DNA of 64,000 bases from positions 558,001 to 622,000 of the forward strand of contig OZ220727.1 in NCBI GenBank assembly GCA_965116865.1, written 5' to 3'. Below the pieces are notes generated by a model that saw only the letters and a list, made by a program, of their open reading frames with translations, did not search any database and had not been told where the DNA came from. The translations under genes and the position numbers were made by a program. Shown piece after piece: positions 25,652-34,700 of the stretch. How positions within the stretch are numbered: position 1 is the stretch's first letter; every line of letters starts with the position of its first letter. The stretch is from Aldehydirespirator sp965116865 (GTDB taxonomy: Bacteria; Actinomycetota; Acidimicrobiia; Acidimicrobiales; Aldehydirespiratoraceae).

Positions 25652-26194
25652 ATGAGTGTTCGCGTGGTGGCGGGCTCGGCCAGGGGTAGGCGGCTTGCCG
25701 CTCCCGGCGGCGGCGTCACCCGGCCCACCCCCGACCGAGTGCGCGAGGCGGTGTTCAACTCGCTGTACTCCCTCGGGGCTATCGACGGCGCCCGGGTGCT
25801 CGACCTGTTCGCCGGCACCGGCGCGCTGGGGATCGAGGCGCTGAGCCGGGGCGCGTCCGAGGCCACGTTCGTGGAGCGCGACCCGGCCGTGGCCGCGGTG
25901 CTGCGCCGCAACCTCGATGCTGTCGGCCTGGCCGCGGGCGCGACCGTGGTCGTCGCAGAAGTCGATGCCGCCCTCGACAGGCTCTCCGGACATCGCTTCG
26001 ACGTCGCTCTGGCGGACCCGCCGTACGCTTTCGACGACTGGCCGCGGCTGCTGGCGAGGGTGCCCGCCGATCTGGTCGTGGCCGAGTCGGACCGTCCGGT
26101 GGACGTGGGGCCGGGCTTCGCCATCCACCGCCGCAGACGTCACGGCGGTACCGTGGTGACGTTCGCACGAGCCGCCGAGAGACCGAGTACGTAA
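25652..26194 (+). CDS. rsmD: 16S rRNA (guanine966-N2)-methyltransferase
   Basis: Protein of 180 residues, normal for RsmD. Features: VRVVAGSARGRRLAAP at the N-terminus, RPTPDRVREAVFNSL, the SAM-binding LDLFAGTGALGIEALSRGA, and the catalytic DPPY at residues 122-125. Methylates G966 of 16S rRNA during 30S assembly. Its last codons are part of a 36-base direct repeat, and the second copy lies after the stop, so the present C-terminus (AERPST) may be a truncated version of an older one. Followed by coaD as usual. Confidence 0.92.
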   Translation: MSVRVVAGSARGRRLAAPGGGVTRPTPDRVREAVFNSLYSLGAIDGARVLDLFAGTGALGIEALSRGASEATFVERDPAVAAVLRRNLDAVGLAAGATVVVAEVDAALDRLSGHRFDVALADPPYAFDDWPRLLARVPADLVVAESDRPVDVGPGFAIHRRRRHGGTVVTFARAAERPST

Positions 26195-26260
26195 ACATCA
26201 CGAGTCACCACCGGCGCTTCGATGGTGGTGACGTTCGCACGAGCCGCCGAGAGACCGAGT
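26153..26260. repeat. direct repeat pair, step 72 bases, over the rsmD stop
   Basis: A 36-base sequence (GTGGTGACGTTCGCACGAGC onwards) occurs at 26153-26188 in the last rsmD codons and again at 26225-26260, 30 bases before the coaD start. The spacer carries GTCACCACC, the reverse complement of the start of the second copy, so a 9-base-pair hairpin can form. Confidence 0.92.
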
Positions 26261-26289
26261 GGACAGCAAGAAAGGACAGGCCGAGATCA

Positions 26290-26775
26290 GTGACCCGAGT
26301 GCTGTACCCCGGATCCTTCGACCCGATCCATTACGGCCATCTCGAGATCGTCGAGACGATCGCCCAGCTGTTCGACGAGGTGGTTGTGGCGGCCACCCGC
26401 AACCCCCAGAAGGGCGAGGGCCTGTTCGGCCTGGACGAGCGCGAGCAGATGATCAAGGAATGCGTCGTCCACCTGCCCAACGTCTCGGTGGCGATGTTCT
26501 CCGACTTGGTGGTCGATCTGGCCCGCGAGGTCGAGGCCGACTTCATCGTGAAGGGGCTGCGGGCAGTTTCCGACTTCGAGAGCGAACTGCAGATGGCTCA
26601 GATGAATCACGCCTTGGCCGGTGTCCAGACCGTTTTCATTCCCTCGGCCAGCAAGAGGTCGTTCGTGGCCTCCAAGCTGATCCGTGAGGTGGTGAGACTC
26701 GGCGGCGACGTGTCGTCGATGGTGCCCGAGTCGGTGCGTGCCCGGCTCGCCGGCCGTTGCGGGCAGGAGCGATGA
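26290..26775 (+). CDS. coaD: phosphopantetheine adenylyltransferase
   Basis: Transfers AMP from ATP to 4'-phosphopantetheine to give dephospho-CoA, the fourth step of CoA synthesis. 161 residues from GTG 26290. The HxGH nucleotide-binding motif is PIHYGH (His14, His17), KGLRAVSDFESELQMAQMN is the pantetheine-side helix, and SASKRSFVASKLIREV corresponds to the ISSS/TxVR-type loop. Its stop overlaps the ATG of the coiled-coil gene (ATGA). Confidence 0.95.
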   Translation: MTRVLYPGSFDPIHYGHLEIVETIAQLFDEVVVAATRNPQKGEGLFGLDEREQMIKECVVHLPNVSVAMFSDLVVDLAREVEADFIVKGLRAVSDFESELQMAQMNHALAGVQTVFIPSASKRSFVASKLIREVVRLGGDVSSMVPESVRARLAGRCGQER

Positions 26776-27356
26776 GCGCGGGAGACCAGTCGCAGCCGGT
26801 GCGTGCGGACCGGGTCGAAGACTCGTCCGAGGCGAGGCGGCTGGCCGTCGAGCAGCTGCTCGCCCAGGCCGTCCGGATGGTGGAGAGGTCGCGGCCGATG
26901 CCGTTCTCGACCTCGGTGATGATCAACGGCGAGGAGCTGCTGGGGATGCTCCAGAAGGCGTTCGCTGCTCTGCCCGAGGAGATGCGGGCTGCTCGCTGGA
27001 TGCTCAAGGAGCGCGACGACATACGGCGCCGCACGCAGCAGGAGGGCGACGACATCATCGCGGCGGCCCGGACCCGAGCCGAGCAGATGGTTCAGCGCAG
27101 CGAGATCGTCAAGGCTGCGGAGTTGCGTGCCAGACGGACGGTCGACGAAGCCGAGGAGCGGGCCAGGAGGATGAAGCTCGAGGCCGAGGACTGGTGCGAC
27201 CAGCGGCTCGCCGCATTCGAGGCGGTGCTGCACAAGACGGCCACCTCGGTGTCGGCAGGGCGCCGGCGCCTCCAGGACACCCGGCTGCCGCGCCCGGCGC
27301 CGGCGCCCGCTCCGATCGATCGCGGCGACGACATCTTCGACCAGGATCTGGGTTGA
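26772..27356 (+). CDS. SepIVA/DivIVA-like coiled-coil protein
   Basis: Protein of 194 residues overlapping coaD by four bases. Between about residues 60 and 155 it is a long charged helix (KERDDIRRRTQQEGDDIIAA, VDEAEERARRMKLEAEDW), followed by an Ala/Pro linker and an acidic tail. It occupies the place between coaD and DUF177 where actinobacteria carry SepIVA, a DivIVA-family septum-associated protein. The short N-terminal MPFSTSVMINGEELL segment is typical of that group. Likely cytoplasmic, membrane- or septum-associated; assignment rests mostly on position and architecture. Confidence 0.68.
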   Translation: MSAGDQSQPVRADRVEDSSEARRLAVEQLLAQAVRMVERSRPMPFSTSVMINGEELLGMLQKAFAALPEEMRAARWMLKERDDIRRRTQQEGDDIIAAARTRAEQMVQRSEIVKAAELRARRTVDEAEERARRMKLEAEDWCDQRLAAFEAVLHKTATSVSAGRRRLQDTRLPRPAPAPAPIDRGDDIFDQDLG

Positions 27357-27398
27357 CCAGCGTGTGCCCGGCGGCAGGCCTCCCCGTCTCGGACGGCG

Positions 27399-27472
27399 GG
27401 TGAGCGCAGCGGGCCGGAGCGGGAGCGGGATGCGGGCGGAAGGTGAGCGTTGCGGACCGGAGCGGGAGCGGG
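27399..27472. repeat. imperfect direct repeat, step 43 bases
   Basis: GGTGAGCGCAGCGGGCCGGA onwards (27399-27429) recurs with a few changes at 27442-27472, both ending GGAGCGGGAGCGGG. The copies span the start region of the DUF177 gene, and 43 is not a multiple of three, so the true start must lie close to or after the second copy. Confidence 0.7.
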
Positions 27473-27933
27473 CGGACCCGCGGCTCGTGGTGGACTGCGC
27501 CAGGCTCCACGCCGGCTCAGTCGACCGCATCGAGGTCGCCGGTCGATGCGTTCTCGGCGGCCTCGGCGTCCAGGGGGCCCGAGTGGCGGACGGGGTGCTG
27601 CGCCTGGAGGCGGTCGTGCGGGCGGCCGCCGGCGCCTTCGTGGCCGACGGTCGGGTTGCGGGGGAGTGGGCTGCGGAGTGCCGTCGCTGTCTGGAGGAGG
27701 TTCGGGGACCTCTGGATGTGCCGCTGCACGAGGTGTTCGAGTGGACTCCCACTGAGGGCGAGACTTGGCCGATCCGCGATCAGCGCATCGATCTGGCTCC
27801 GCCGGCCCGCGAGGCCGCAGTGCTCGCCCTGCCGTTGGCGCCGCTGTGCTCGCGTGACTGCGCGGGCCCGGCGCCGGAACGCTTCCCGACCGGGCCGGCC
27901 GCGACCGGCTCCGCCGGCATCGGGGGCGTGTAG
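27430..27933 (+). CDS. DUF177 (YceD-like) protein
   Basis: About 167 residues from ATG 27430; GTG 27364 is also open, but the region contains a 43-base duplication. Family features: VVDCARLHAGSVDRIEV at the N-terminus, AECRRCLEEVRGPLDVPLHE (CxxC pair) and the C-terminal CSRDCAGPAPERF, which replaces the usual C-x-x-x-C-x-G-L-C-P: the last cysteine is missing. DUF177 precedes rpmF in most bacteria, is linked to 23S rRNA accumulation, and is expected to act in ribosome assembly. Loss of one putative zinc ligand is the unusual feature here. Confidence 0.75.
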   Translation: MRAEGERCGPERERADPRLVVDCARLHAGSVDRIEVAGRCVLGGLGVQGARVADGVLRLEAVVRAAAGAFVADGRVAGEWAAECRRCLEEVRGPLDVPLHEVFEWTPTEGETWPIRDQRIDLAPPAREAAVLALPLAPLCSRDCAGPAPERFPTGPAATGSAGIGGV

Positions 27934-28054
27934 GCCGCGGACCCGGACCGTCCGGGCGCCGGCTGCGCGGGCCGCTGGGCGTGCAGGCTCCACCGCTGCC
28001 CGGTAGGCTGCCGGGCCAGTTCGGACGATCGTCCGTCGAGGACCAGGATCCTGC

Positions 28055-28234
28055 ATGGCTGTCCCCAAGAAGAAGACCTCCAAGGCGAAGAGCCGCAGCC
28101 GCCGGGCTTCCGCGTGGCGGATCCGTCCCGGCGGACGCAGCTCATGCGGCCGCTGCGGCGCTGTCAAGCGCCCCCACCGCGTGTGCGGCGACTGCGGATG
28201 GTACCGCGACCGTCAGGCCTTGGAGGTCGATTAG
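28055..28234 (+). CDS. rpmF: 50S ribosomal protein bL32
   Basis: 59-residue protein, too short for many gene finders. It begins MAVPKKKTSKAKSRSRRA and has the zinc knuckle CGRCGAVKRPHRVCGDCGW (two CxxC pairs), so this is the zinc-binding form of bL32. It lies between DUF177 and plsX, the standard order. Confidence 0.95.
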   Translation: MAVPKKKTSKAKSRSRRASAWRIRPGGRSSCGRCGAVKRPHRVCGDCGWYRDRQALEVD

Positions 28235-28391
28235 CCGGTCGTCCGAACCTCGTCGGCGGTCGAGGTCCGTGCCCCCTCTGGCCCGGTGATGGAACCTTTG
28301 TCGGCGTCGAGTGGTCTGAGTCATCGTGGGCCGTGCGGTCTATAGCGGAATCCGGCGGCCCGCGCCCCGCTGGGCGATGGCGCCGGTAGCC

Positions 28392-28560
28392 GGGTCAGTC
28401 GTCTCGGGACCGGCGGACGCGCAGAGCCCGCGCATCTGGGTCCAGGTGGCCCCCCGCGGCAGCGGGTCAGTCGTCTCGGGACCGGCGGACGCGCGGAGCC
28501 CGCATCCTGGCAGCCGGCAGCAGCGCGAAGGCCGGGGCACAGTCGTTCCGGGACCGGTGG
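28392..28560. repeat. direct repeats, step 72 bases, upstream of plsX
   Basis: GGGTCAGTCGTCTCGGGACC begins at 28392 and 28464 with about 40 matching bases each; a degenerate third version (CAGTCGTTCCGGGACCGGTG) lies about 72 further on and runs to the plsX start at 28565. The copies fill most of the rpmF-plsX gap. Confidence 0.85.
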
Positions 28561-28564
28561 ATCC

Positions 28565-29551
28565 GTGGAACCGGTAGCGGTCGACGCCATGGGGGGCGAC
28601 CGCGCCCCTGAGGAAATCGTGGCCGGGGCCCGGCGCGCTGTCGACGAGTTGGGGATCCCGGTGGTGCTGGTGGGTCGGCCCGACGAATTGGGCGACGTCG
28701 GCGGTCTGGAGGTGATCGAGGCATCCGAAGTGATCCCGATGGACGCCGAGCCGGGATCGAGCGTGCGCGTGATGAAGGACTCGTCGCTCGTGCGGGCGGC
28801 CGAGGCGGTTCGCGACGGTCGGGCGTCGGCGATGGTGTCGGCAGGCAACACCGGCGCCGCCATGGGTGCGGCGCTGCTGCGCATGGGCCGCATCCGCGGG
28901 ATAGCCCGCCCGGCGATCGCCACGCCGATACCCACTCCGGGGGGCAGCCCCACCACCATGCTCGACTCGGGCGCGAACGCGGAGTGCCGTCCGGAGTGGC
29001 TTGTGCAGTTCGCCCGGATGGGCGCGGTCTACGCCCGCGACCGCTTCGGCGTCGAGCAGCCCCGTGTCGGCCTGTTGTCGATCGGCGAGGAGGCCGGCAA
29101 GGGCAACGACTTCACCAAGGCCGTCTTCGAGCTGCTGGCCGACGGCCGGTGGGCCGGCGACGTCGGCGCGGAGTGGATCGGCAACGTGGAGGGCCGCGAC
29201 ATCATGACCCCCGCCGTGGACGTTGTCGTGACAGACGGCTTCACCGGCAACGTGACCCTCAAGGCGCTGGAGGGAGCGCTGCGGGCCCTGTTCGGCCGGC
29301 TGCTGGTGGCCATCGACACCGACGACACTTCGCGGCGGGCCGGCGACATGCTCGCCCCGGCGCTCGACGAGATGGCTCGGGAGCTCCACCCCGACGGCGT
29401 CGGCGGAGCGCTGCTGCTGGGGGTGCGGGGAGTCTGCGTGATCTCGCACGGTGCCAGCCGCGCCGCCGCGGTGATGAACGCTGTCCGGGTGGCCCGTGAG
29501 ATGGTTGCCGCGGGCATGGTGGACCACATCGCGGCCGTCGCCCGCTCATAG
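28565..29551 (+). CDS. plsX: phosphate acyltransferase PlsX
   Basis: Makes acyl-phosphate from acyl-ACP for phospholipid synthesis. 328 residues from GTG 28565. Family motifs: VAVDAMGGDRAPEEIVAGA at the N-terminus, SAGNTGAAMGAALL, PTTMLDSGANAECRPEWL, VGLLSIGEEAGKGND, TDGFTGNVTLKALEG and a C-terminal GVCVISHGAS. Membrane-peripheral. Next to acpP, as usual, and functionally linked with the FakA-like kinase at 18736, because fatty acyl-phosphates from FakAB enter through PlsX. Confidence 0.95.
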   Translation: MEPVAVDAMGGDRAPEEIVAGARRAVDELGIPVVLVGRPDELGDVGGLEVIEASEVIPMDAEPGSSVRVMKDSSLVRAAEAVRDGRASAMVSAGNTGAAMGAALLRMGRIRGIARPAIATPIPTPGGSPTTMLDSGANAECRPEWLVQFARMGAVYARDRFGVEQPRVGLLSIGEEAGKGNDFTKAVFELLADGRWAGDVGAEWIGNVEGRDIMTPAVDVVVTDGFTGNVTLKALEGALRALFGRLLVAIDTDDTSRRAGDMLAPALDEMARELHPDGVGGALLLGVRGVCVISHGASRAAAVMNAVRVAREMVAAGMVDHIAAVARS

Positions 29552-29591
29552 CGGGCCGAGGGAGGCCGGCTGTGCCCGCGTCGATACGTGC

Positions 29592-29693
29592 CGCAACATG
29601 GACAATGTGCGCAACATGGACAATGTGATAGTGGACGATATGATCGCGGGCTGCATCGACGACCGAGATCGACGACAGAGATCGACGACCGAG
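29592..29693. repeat. two short arrays in the plsX-acpP gap
   Basis: CGCAACATGGACAATGTG occurs twice back to back (29592-29609, 29610-29627), and a 13-base unit ATCGACGACCGAG occurs three times (29655-29693, the middle copy with one change). They lie directly upstream of the acpP ribosome binding site. Confidence 0.9.
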
Positions 29694-29710
29694 CACGCAC
29701 GGAGGGCCCC

Positions 29711-30001
29711 ATGCCGGCAGAGACCCATGTGGAGCAGGCGCCTATCGGGCGTGAGGAGGTGCTGGCGCTGATCAGGGACCGCCTTGCAGACATACTCGAG
29801 ATCGATCCCGTCGACATCGCGGAGGGCGCCTCCTTCGCCGACGACCTCGATGCCGACTCGCTGGCGCTGATCGAGCTGGTGGAGGGGATCGAGGAGGAGT
29901 TGGCCGAGCGGTCGGTCGGTTTCCGCATCGAGGACGAGGACTTGGAGGACTTGCGCTCCGTTCGCGATGCCGTCGACTACGTCGTGGCGAAGCTGGGTTG
30001 A
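29711..30001 (+). CDS. acpP: acyl carrier protein
   Basis: 96-residue acidic protein with the phosphopantetheine site DADSLALIEL (Ser50). ATG 29711 follows GGAGGG at 29701-29706. Carries acyl chains in fatty acid synthesis and serves PlsX. Its stop overlaps the TTG start of rnc (TTGA). It is slightly longer than the usual 77-85 residues at the N-terminus (MPAETHVEQAPIGREE). Confidence 0.93.
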   Translation: MPAETHVEQAPIGREEVLALIRDRLADILEIDPVDIAEGASFADDLDADSLALIELVEGIEEELAERSVGFRIEDEDLEDLRSVRDAVDYVVAKLG

Positions 30002-30741
30002 CTCTCTCGGTGACCGCCACGCCGGCAGCCGCCGCACTCATGGATCGGCTCGGCCACAGCTTCGGCGACGCCGGGCTGCTCGATCTCGCCCTCACTCACC
30101 GCTCCTGGTGCGCCGAGCACCCGGGGTCGTCCTCGAACGAGCGGCTGGAGTTTCTCGGCGACGCCGTGCTGGGCCTCGTGGTGGCGCAGCTGCTCTACGA
30201 GCGTTTCGACGGCTGGACCGAGGGCGACCTGGCCAAGGCCCGCGCCTGGCTCGTGAGCTCGGTCACGCTGGCCGAGGTGGGACGGTCGGCCGGACTCGGC
30301 GAGCTGATGTGCCTGGGCCGGGGTGAGGCAGTGACCGGCGGCCGCCTCAAGCCGTCGATCCTGGCCGACGCGGTGGAGGCGGTGATCGGGGCAGTTTTCC
30401 TCGACGGCGGGATCGACGCGGCCGACGAGGCGATCCGCCGGCTTCTCGGCCCGCGCCTCGAGGCTGCGGCCGGCGCCCCCGGACACGAGGACTTCAAGAC
30501 ACGGCTCCAAGAGCTGGCCGCTCGTCTCGGCTTCCCTCCTCCCGCATACGACGTGACTGGCAGCGGGCCCGCGCACAGGATGCTGTTCGAGGCCGAGGTG
30601 CATGCGGGCGGCGCCAGCGGCGCGGGCAGGGGAAGAACCAAGAAGCACGCCGAGCAGCAGGCGGCGGAAGGCGCCTATGCGGCCCTCGTTTCCCGGAACC
30701 GTTCCGCCGCCGGGGGCCGCGTCGCCGAGGGTCGACGGTGA
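29998..30741 (+). CDS. rnc: ribonuclease III
   Basis: Cleaves double-stranded RNA in rRNA maturation and mRNA decay. 247 residues from TTG 29998 overlapping acpP; GTG 30010 is an alternative. The RNase III signature NERLEFLGDAV is at 47-57, the second acidic cluster is KPSILADAVEAVIGAVFLDG, and the dsRNA-binding domain (DFKTRLQELAARLG, GRTKKHAEQQAAEGAY) is complete. Its stop overlaps the GTG of the Fpg-like gene. Confidence 0.94.
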   Translation: MTLSVTATPAAAALMDRLGHSFGDAGLLDLALTHRSWCAEHPGSSSNERLEFLGDAVLGLVVAQLLYERFDGWTEGDLAKARAWLVSSVTLAEVGRSAGLGELMCLGRGEAVTGGRLKPSILADAVEAVIGAVFLDGGIDAADEAIRRLLGPRLEAAAGAPGHEDFKTRLQELAARLGFPPPAYDVTGSGPAHRMLFEAEVHAGGASGAGRGRTKKHAEQQAAEGAYAALVSRNRSAAGGRVAEGRR

Positions 30742-31601
30742 CCTCTCGGCGTCCCGCTCCCAGACTCGACTTCGAGCTGCCGGAGGTCGAGACGGTACGG
30801 CGAGACCTCGAACGGGAGGTCGTCGGCCGCAAAGTCAAGACGGCGGAGGCTGCGAGCATGAAGTGCCTGCGCCGCTACCACACCCGCAAGGCATTCACCT
30901 CGCAGCTGGAGGGAGCCAAGATCACCGATGTGAGGCGGGTCGGCCTCCACCTTGTGTTCGAGTTGAGCAGCGAACTGCTGTTGGTGCTGTCGCTCGGTTC
31001 GTCGGGCTCGCCCCGCCGCAACGCAAACAAGCATCCCAAAGTGCCGGGGACCGAGGTGGTGATCTCGTTCACCCAGTACGGCCAGCTCCGTTTCGTGGAC
31101 ACCAAGGGCACCGGCCAGATGTTCGTGGTGCCCGCCGACGAGTTCCTGTCGGCTGTGCCGGAAGCGGACTCCTACGGCCTAGACCCGGTGGCCACCGCCA
31201 TTTCTTGGACCGAGATGGGCCGTCTGCTGCTCGGGAAGGACACGAAGCTCAAGACTCTGATCACCGACGACAGGTTCGTCGTCGGCATCGGCGACATCTA
31301 CGCGGACGAGATCCTCTACGAGGCGGGGCTGCGCTTCGACCGGGTCTCCAACACCCTCTCGACTCAGGAGATCCGCCGTCTGCACCGGTCGCTGGTCGGC
31401 ACCATGCACGACGCCATGAAGTACCGGGGGACGTCGGTGCCCGACCGTCCCTTCCTCGATCCGTTCGGCAAGCCGGGCAGCTACGCAAGCCATCTCAAAG
31501 TGTGGGGTCGCCACGGCCAGTTGAGCGAGCGGTCCAAGGTGCCGATCAAGCGGACGAAATTCCGCGGCGCTTGGACCTACTACTGCGACACCCAGGTGTA
31601 G
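30738..31601 (+). CDS. Fpg/Nei-like protein lacking the catalytic N-terminus
   Basis: 287 residues from GTG 30738, coupled to rnc (GTGA) in the place where mutM normally lies. The fold is recognisable (ELPEVETVRRDLEREVVGRKV; FTQYGQLRF; KTLITDDRFVVGIGDIYADEILYEAGL as the H2TH region), but two hallmarks are missing. Active Fpg/Nei proteins start MPELPEVE and use the N-terminal Pro as the Schiff-base nucleophile; here the matching residue is Phe (DFELPEVE) and about 12 residues precede it. The C-terminal zinc finger is reduced to YYCDTQV with a single Cys. It may still bind DNA or RNA without base excision. No alternative start could restore a terminal Pro-Glu. Confidence 0.8.
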   Translation: MTSRRPAPRLDFELPEVETVRRDLEREVVGRKVKTAEAASMKCLRRYHTRKAFTSQLEGAKITDVRRVGLHLVFELSSELLLVLSLGSSGSPRRNANKHPKVPGTEVVISFTQYGQLRFVDTKGTGQMFVVPADEFLSAVPEADSYGLDPVATAISWTEMGRLLLGKDTKLKTLITDDRFVVGIGDIYADEILYEAGLRFDRVSNTLSTQEIRRLHRSLVGTMHDAMKYRGTSVPDRPFLDPFGKPGSYASHLKVWGRHGQLSERSKVPIKRTKFRGAWTYYCDTQV

Positions 31602-31795
31602 GCCCCGGCCCGATGAGGATTCCCGGAGCAGGCCTCGGGCGGAACTAGCGTCGCGCCCGTGTTCTTCGAGGCGCCGACCGCGGTGGCCGCACGCGGCCCG
31701 CGCCGACTGTTCGTCGCGTCCGTGCGCCTGGGGGCACCGACGCTGGGGGGACGGCCGGCCCGACCGTCCGCCTGTCGCTTCCAAGAGCCGCGCCG

Positions 31796-34700
31796 GTGCA
31801 TCTCAAAGCGCTGACGCTGAAGGGCTTCAAGTCCTTCGCCGAGCCGGCCACCATTCGCCTGGAGCCCGGAGTCACCGTCGTCGTCGGGCCCAACGGCAGC
31901 GGCAAGTCGAACGTGGTGGACGCGGTGGCGTGGGTTCTGGGCGCCCAGGCGCCCAGTGCGGTGCGCTCCGCGCGGATGGACGACGTGATCTTCGCGGGAA
32001 CGGCCCACAAGGCTCCGCTGGGCCGCGCCGAGGTGTCGCTGACCATCGACAACTCCGACGGGTTGCTGCCTGTTGCGGCCAGCGAGGTGCGGATCACCCG
32101 CACCCTGTTCCGCGACGGCGAGTCGGCCTACGGGCTGAACGGCGCTCCGTGCCGGCTGCTCGACGTCGTGGAGCTGCTCTCCGACACGGGCGTGGGCCGC
32201 AGCCAGCACACGATCGTGTCCCAGAGCCAGATCGACGCAGTGCTCAACGCCCGCCCCGCCGACCGCAGGGCGGTGGTGGAGGAGGCGGCCGGGATCCTCA
32301 AGTACCGCAAGAGACGGGAACGGGCCGAGCGGCGCCTGCTCGCCACCGACGGCGACCTGACCCGCGTGAGCGACCTGCTGAGGGAGGTGCGGCGGCGGTT
32401 GCGCCCTCTGCGGAAGCAGGCTGAGGCGGCCCGCCGGCACGCTGACCTGCTCGCAGAGCTGGAGGCGCTGCGAGTGCATCTGGCGGGATCCGAGATCTCG
32501 GACCTGCGGGAGCGGCTGCGCGCCCACAAGGACGAGAGCACGGCCCAGGCGGCGCTGCAGGCCGGTCTGCGAGCCGATCTCGACGCTCTCGGCGCCGGGG
32601 TGGCCGCCGGGGAGCAGCGGCTGGCCCGCCACGGGATGGACGACCACTCGGAGCGCCTGGCCCGCATCGAGGGCCTGCGGGCCAGGGCGGCGGGGCTGGC
32701 TGCGGTCGCCGTCGAGCGCCGACGCGGCATCGAGCATCAGCGGGCCGCGCTGGCAGACCATGATCTGGCCGCCGGACTGCGAGCGGAGTTGGAGAGCAGT
32801 CGCAGCGACCTCTCCGCGGTTGCGCTGTCGGCGAGTACGGCCGATTCGGATCGCCTGCGGCTCGAGGAGGCGAGGGAGCGGCTGGAAGCAGACCGGGCCG
32901 CTTTCGACGCCCGTTGGGGAGACCTCGGCGCGCTCGACTTGGACGCCGCCAGCGAAGCTGCCGAGGCGCGGGGGGAGCTGGCTGCGCTCCGGTCGGCGAT
33001 CGGGCTCAACGAGTCGGAGCGGGATCGGCTCGTTCAGCGCTTGGAGGATTCCGAGCGCCGCCTGCAGGATCTGGCGGACCGGGCCGGTCGGCATCGCATC
33101 GAGCGGGAGGGACGCAGCAGCGAGATCAACGCCCTGCGGGCGGAGCTCGCGGCGACGGAGGCCGACCGAGCCGATGACGCCCGCGACCTGGAGGAGGCTG
33201 TCGAGGACTGTTCGGTGGCTGAGAGCGACTTGCGGCATTGGACTGCGAGAAGCGAGGCGCTCGCCATGGCTCTCGACGAGGCCGCGAAACCGGTGTCCGT
33301 CGATCTGCAAGCCGCAGCGGACGACGTTTTGGGACTGCTGGACGACCTGGTGGAGGTGGATTCAGGCCTCGAGGCCGCGTTCGCTGCCGCGGCGGGGGAA
33401 GCGGCCGCCGCCGTGGTTGTGAGAGGCGCCGCCGCGGCGCGCCGCCTGCTCGAGAGCCTCGAGGCCGGCGATGTCGGCGCAGCCGTGGTGGCGTTGGAGG
33501 CCGTCGGCGCCGTCGGCACGGAGCGCTTGCCTGTAGACGGGCACGGGCTGGTGCCGTTGAGGGGCCGGGTGCGGGCCGCTGACCTGGAAGTGTCCCGTCT
33601 GTTGGACGGGCTGCTCGGACCGGTGGTCCTCGTGGAGGGAGACTGGAGAGCCGCCGTCGACGTCTGGATGCGCCACCCTGGCGTGGTGGCGGTCACCCCG
33701 GCCGGCGACCGGTTCAGCAGCCGAGGCTGGCGACTCGGCGTGCATGGAGCGGCCGGGCTGCGGCCCGCGCTGGCGGAGGCGGATCACAGGGTGGAAGCCG
33801 CTCGGGCCGTCCTCGATCAGGCGGAGACCCGATGCGGCATGGCTCGGGGCAGGTTGAAGGAGAGCCGCGGGCGTGCCGACGAGCTCGGCCGCCGTCTGGG
33901 CGCGGCCGAGCTGGCCGCGTCGTCGGCGTCCGACGCCATGCTGCGGGCCGAGTCGGATCGACGCGACCTCGACACCGCCACGGACGGGCTGCGCGGCCAT
34001 CTGGTGGAGACCTCCCGCCGGCTGGAGGAGGCTCTCTCGCGTGCTGCGGCGATCGAGTCCCGCCTGCCCGGCCTGGAGGCGGCCGAGGCGCAGGCGCTGG
34101 AGCGGAATCGCCGGGCGGCGCAGGACCGCGCCGATCTCGACCGGCGCGCGTCGGAGCTGTCGGCCCGTACCGCCGACCAGAGTGCCACCGACGCCGGGCT
34201 GGAGCAGCGCCGACGGATGCTGGCGTCCCGTGTCGCGGAGTTGGAGGAACGGCTGACTCGCCACCACACCTCACGGGCCGCCGCCGAGGAGCGCCTGGCC
34301 GAGCTGGAGCGCCAGACGGAGGTGCTCGACACGCTCCGGCATGCGGTGGAGGAGCGGACGGGCGTCCTGAACGCCGGAGCGGCCGAGATACGGGAGGTCC
34401 GCCGCCGCCACTCCGACGAGGCCAGATCGCTGGCCTCGAGCCTCGACGACCTGCGGCGCCGGCAGGCCGACGCCGAGAGCCGTTTCGAGACCCTTCGCCA
34501 GACCGAGAGCCGCCGAGACGTCGAGGAGGCCGAGCTCCGCACGCGGCTGCAGTCGGCGGTCGAGCGTCTGCGCGACAGCCACGGCGTCTCCCCGCACGAG
34601 GCCGCGTCGGTGCAGCTGCCGGAGCTGCCCGACGGTCTCGGCGCGGGGCAGCGGGTCGATCAGCTGACCGCCGAGCTGGAGATCATGGGCCCCGTCAATC

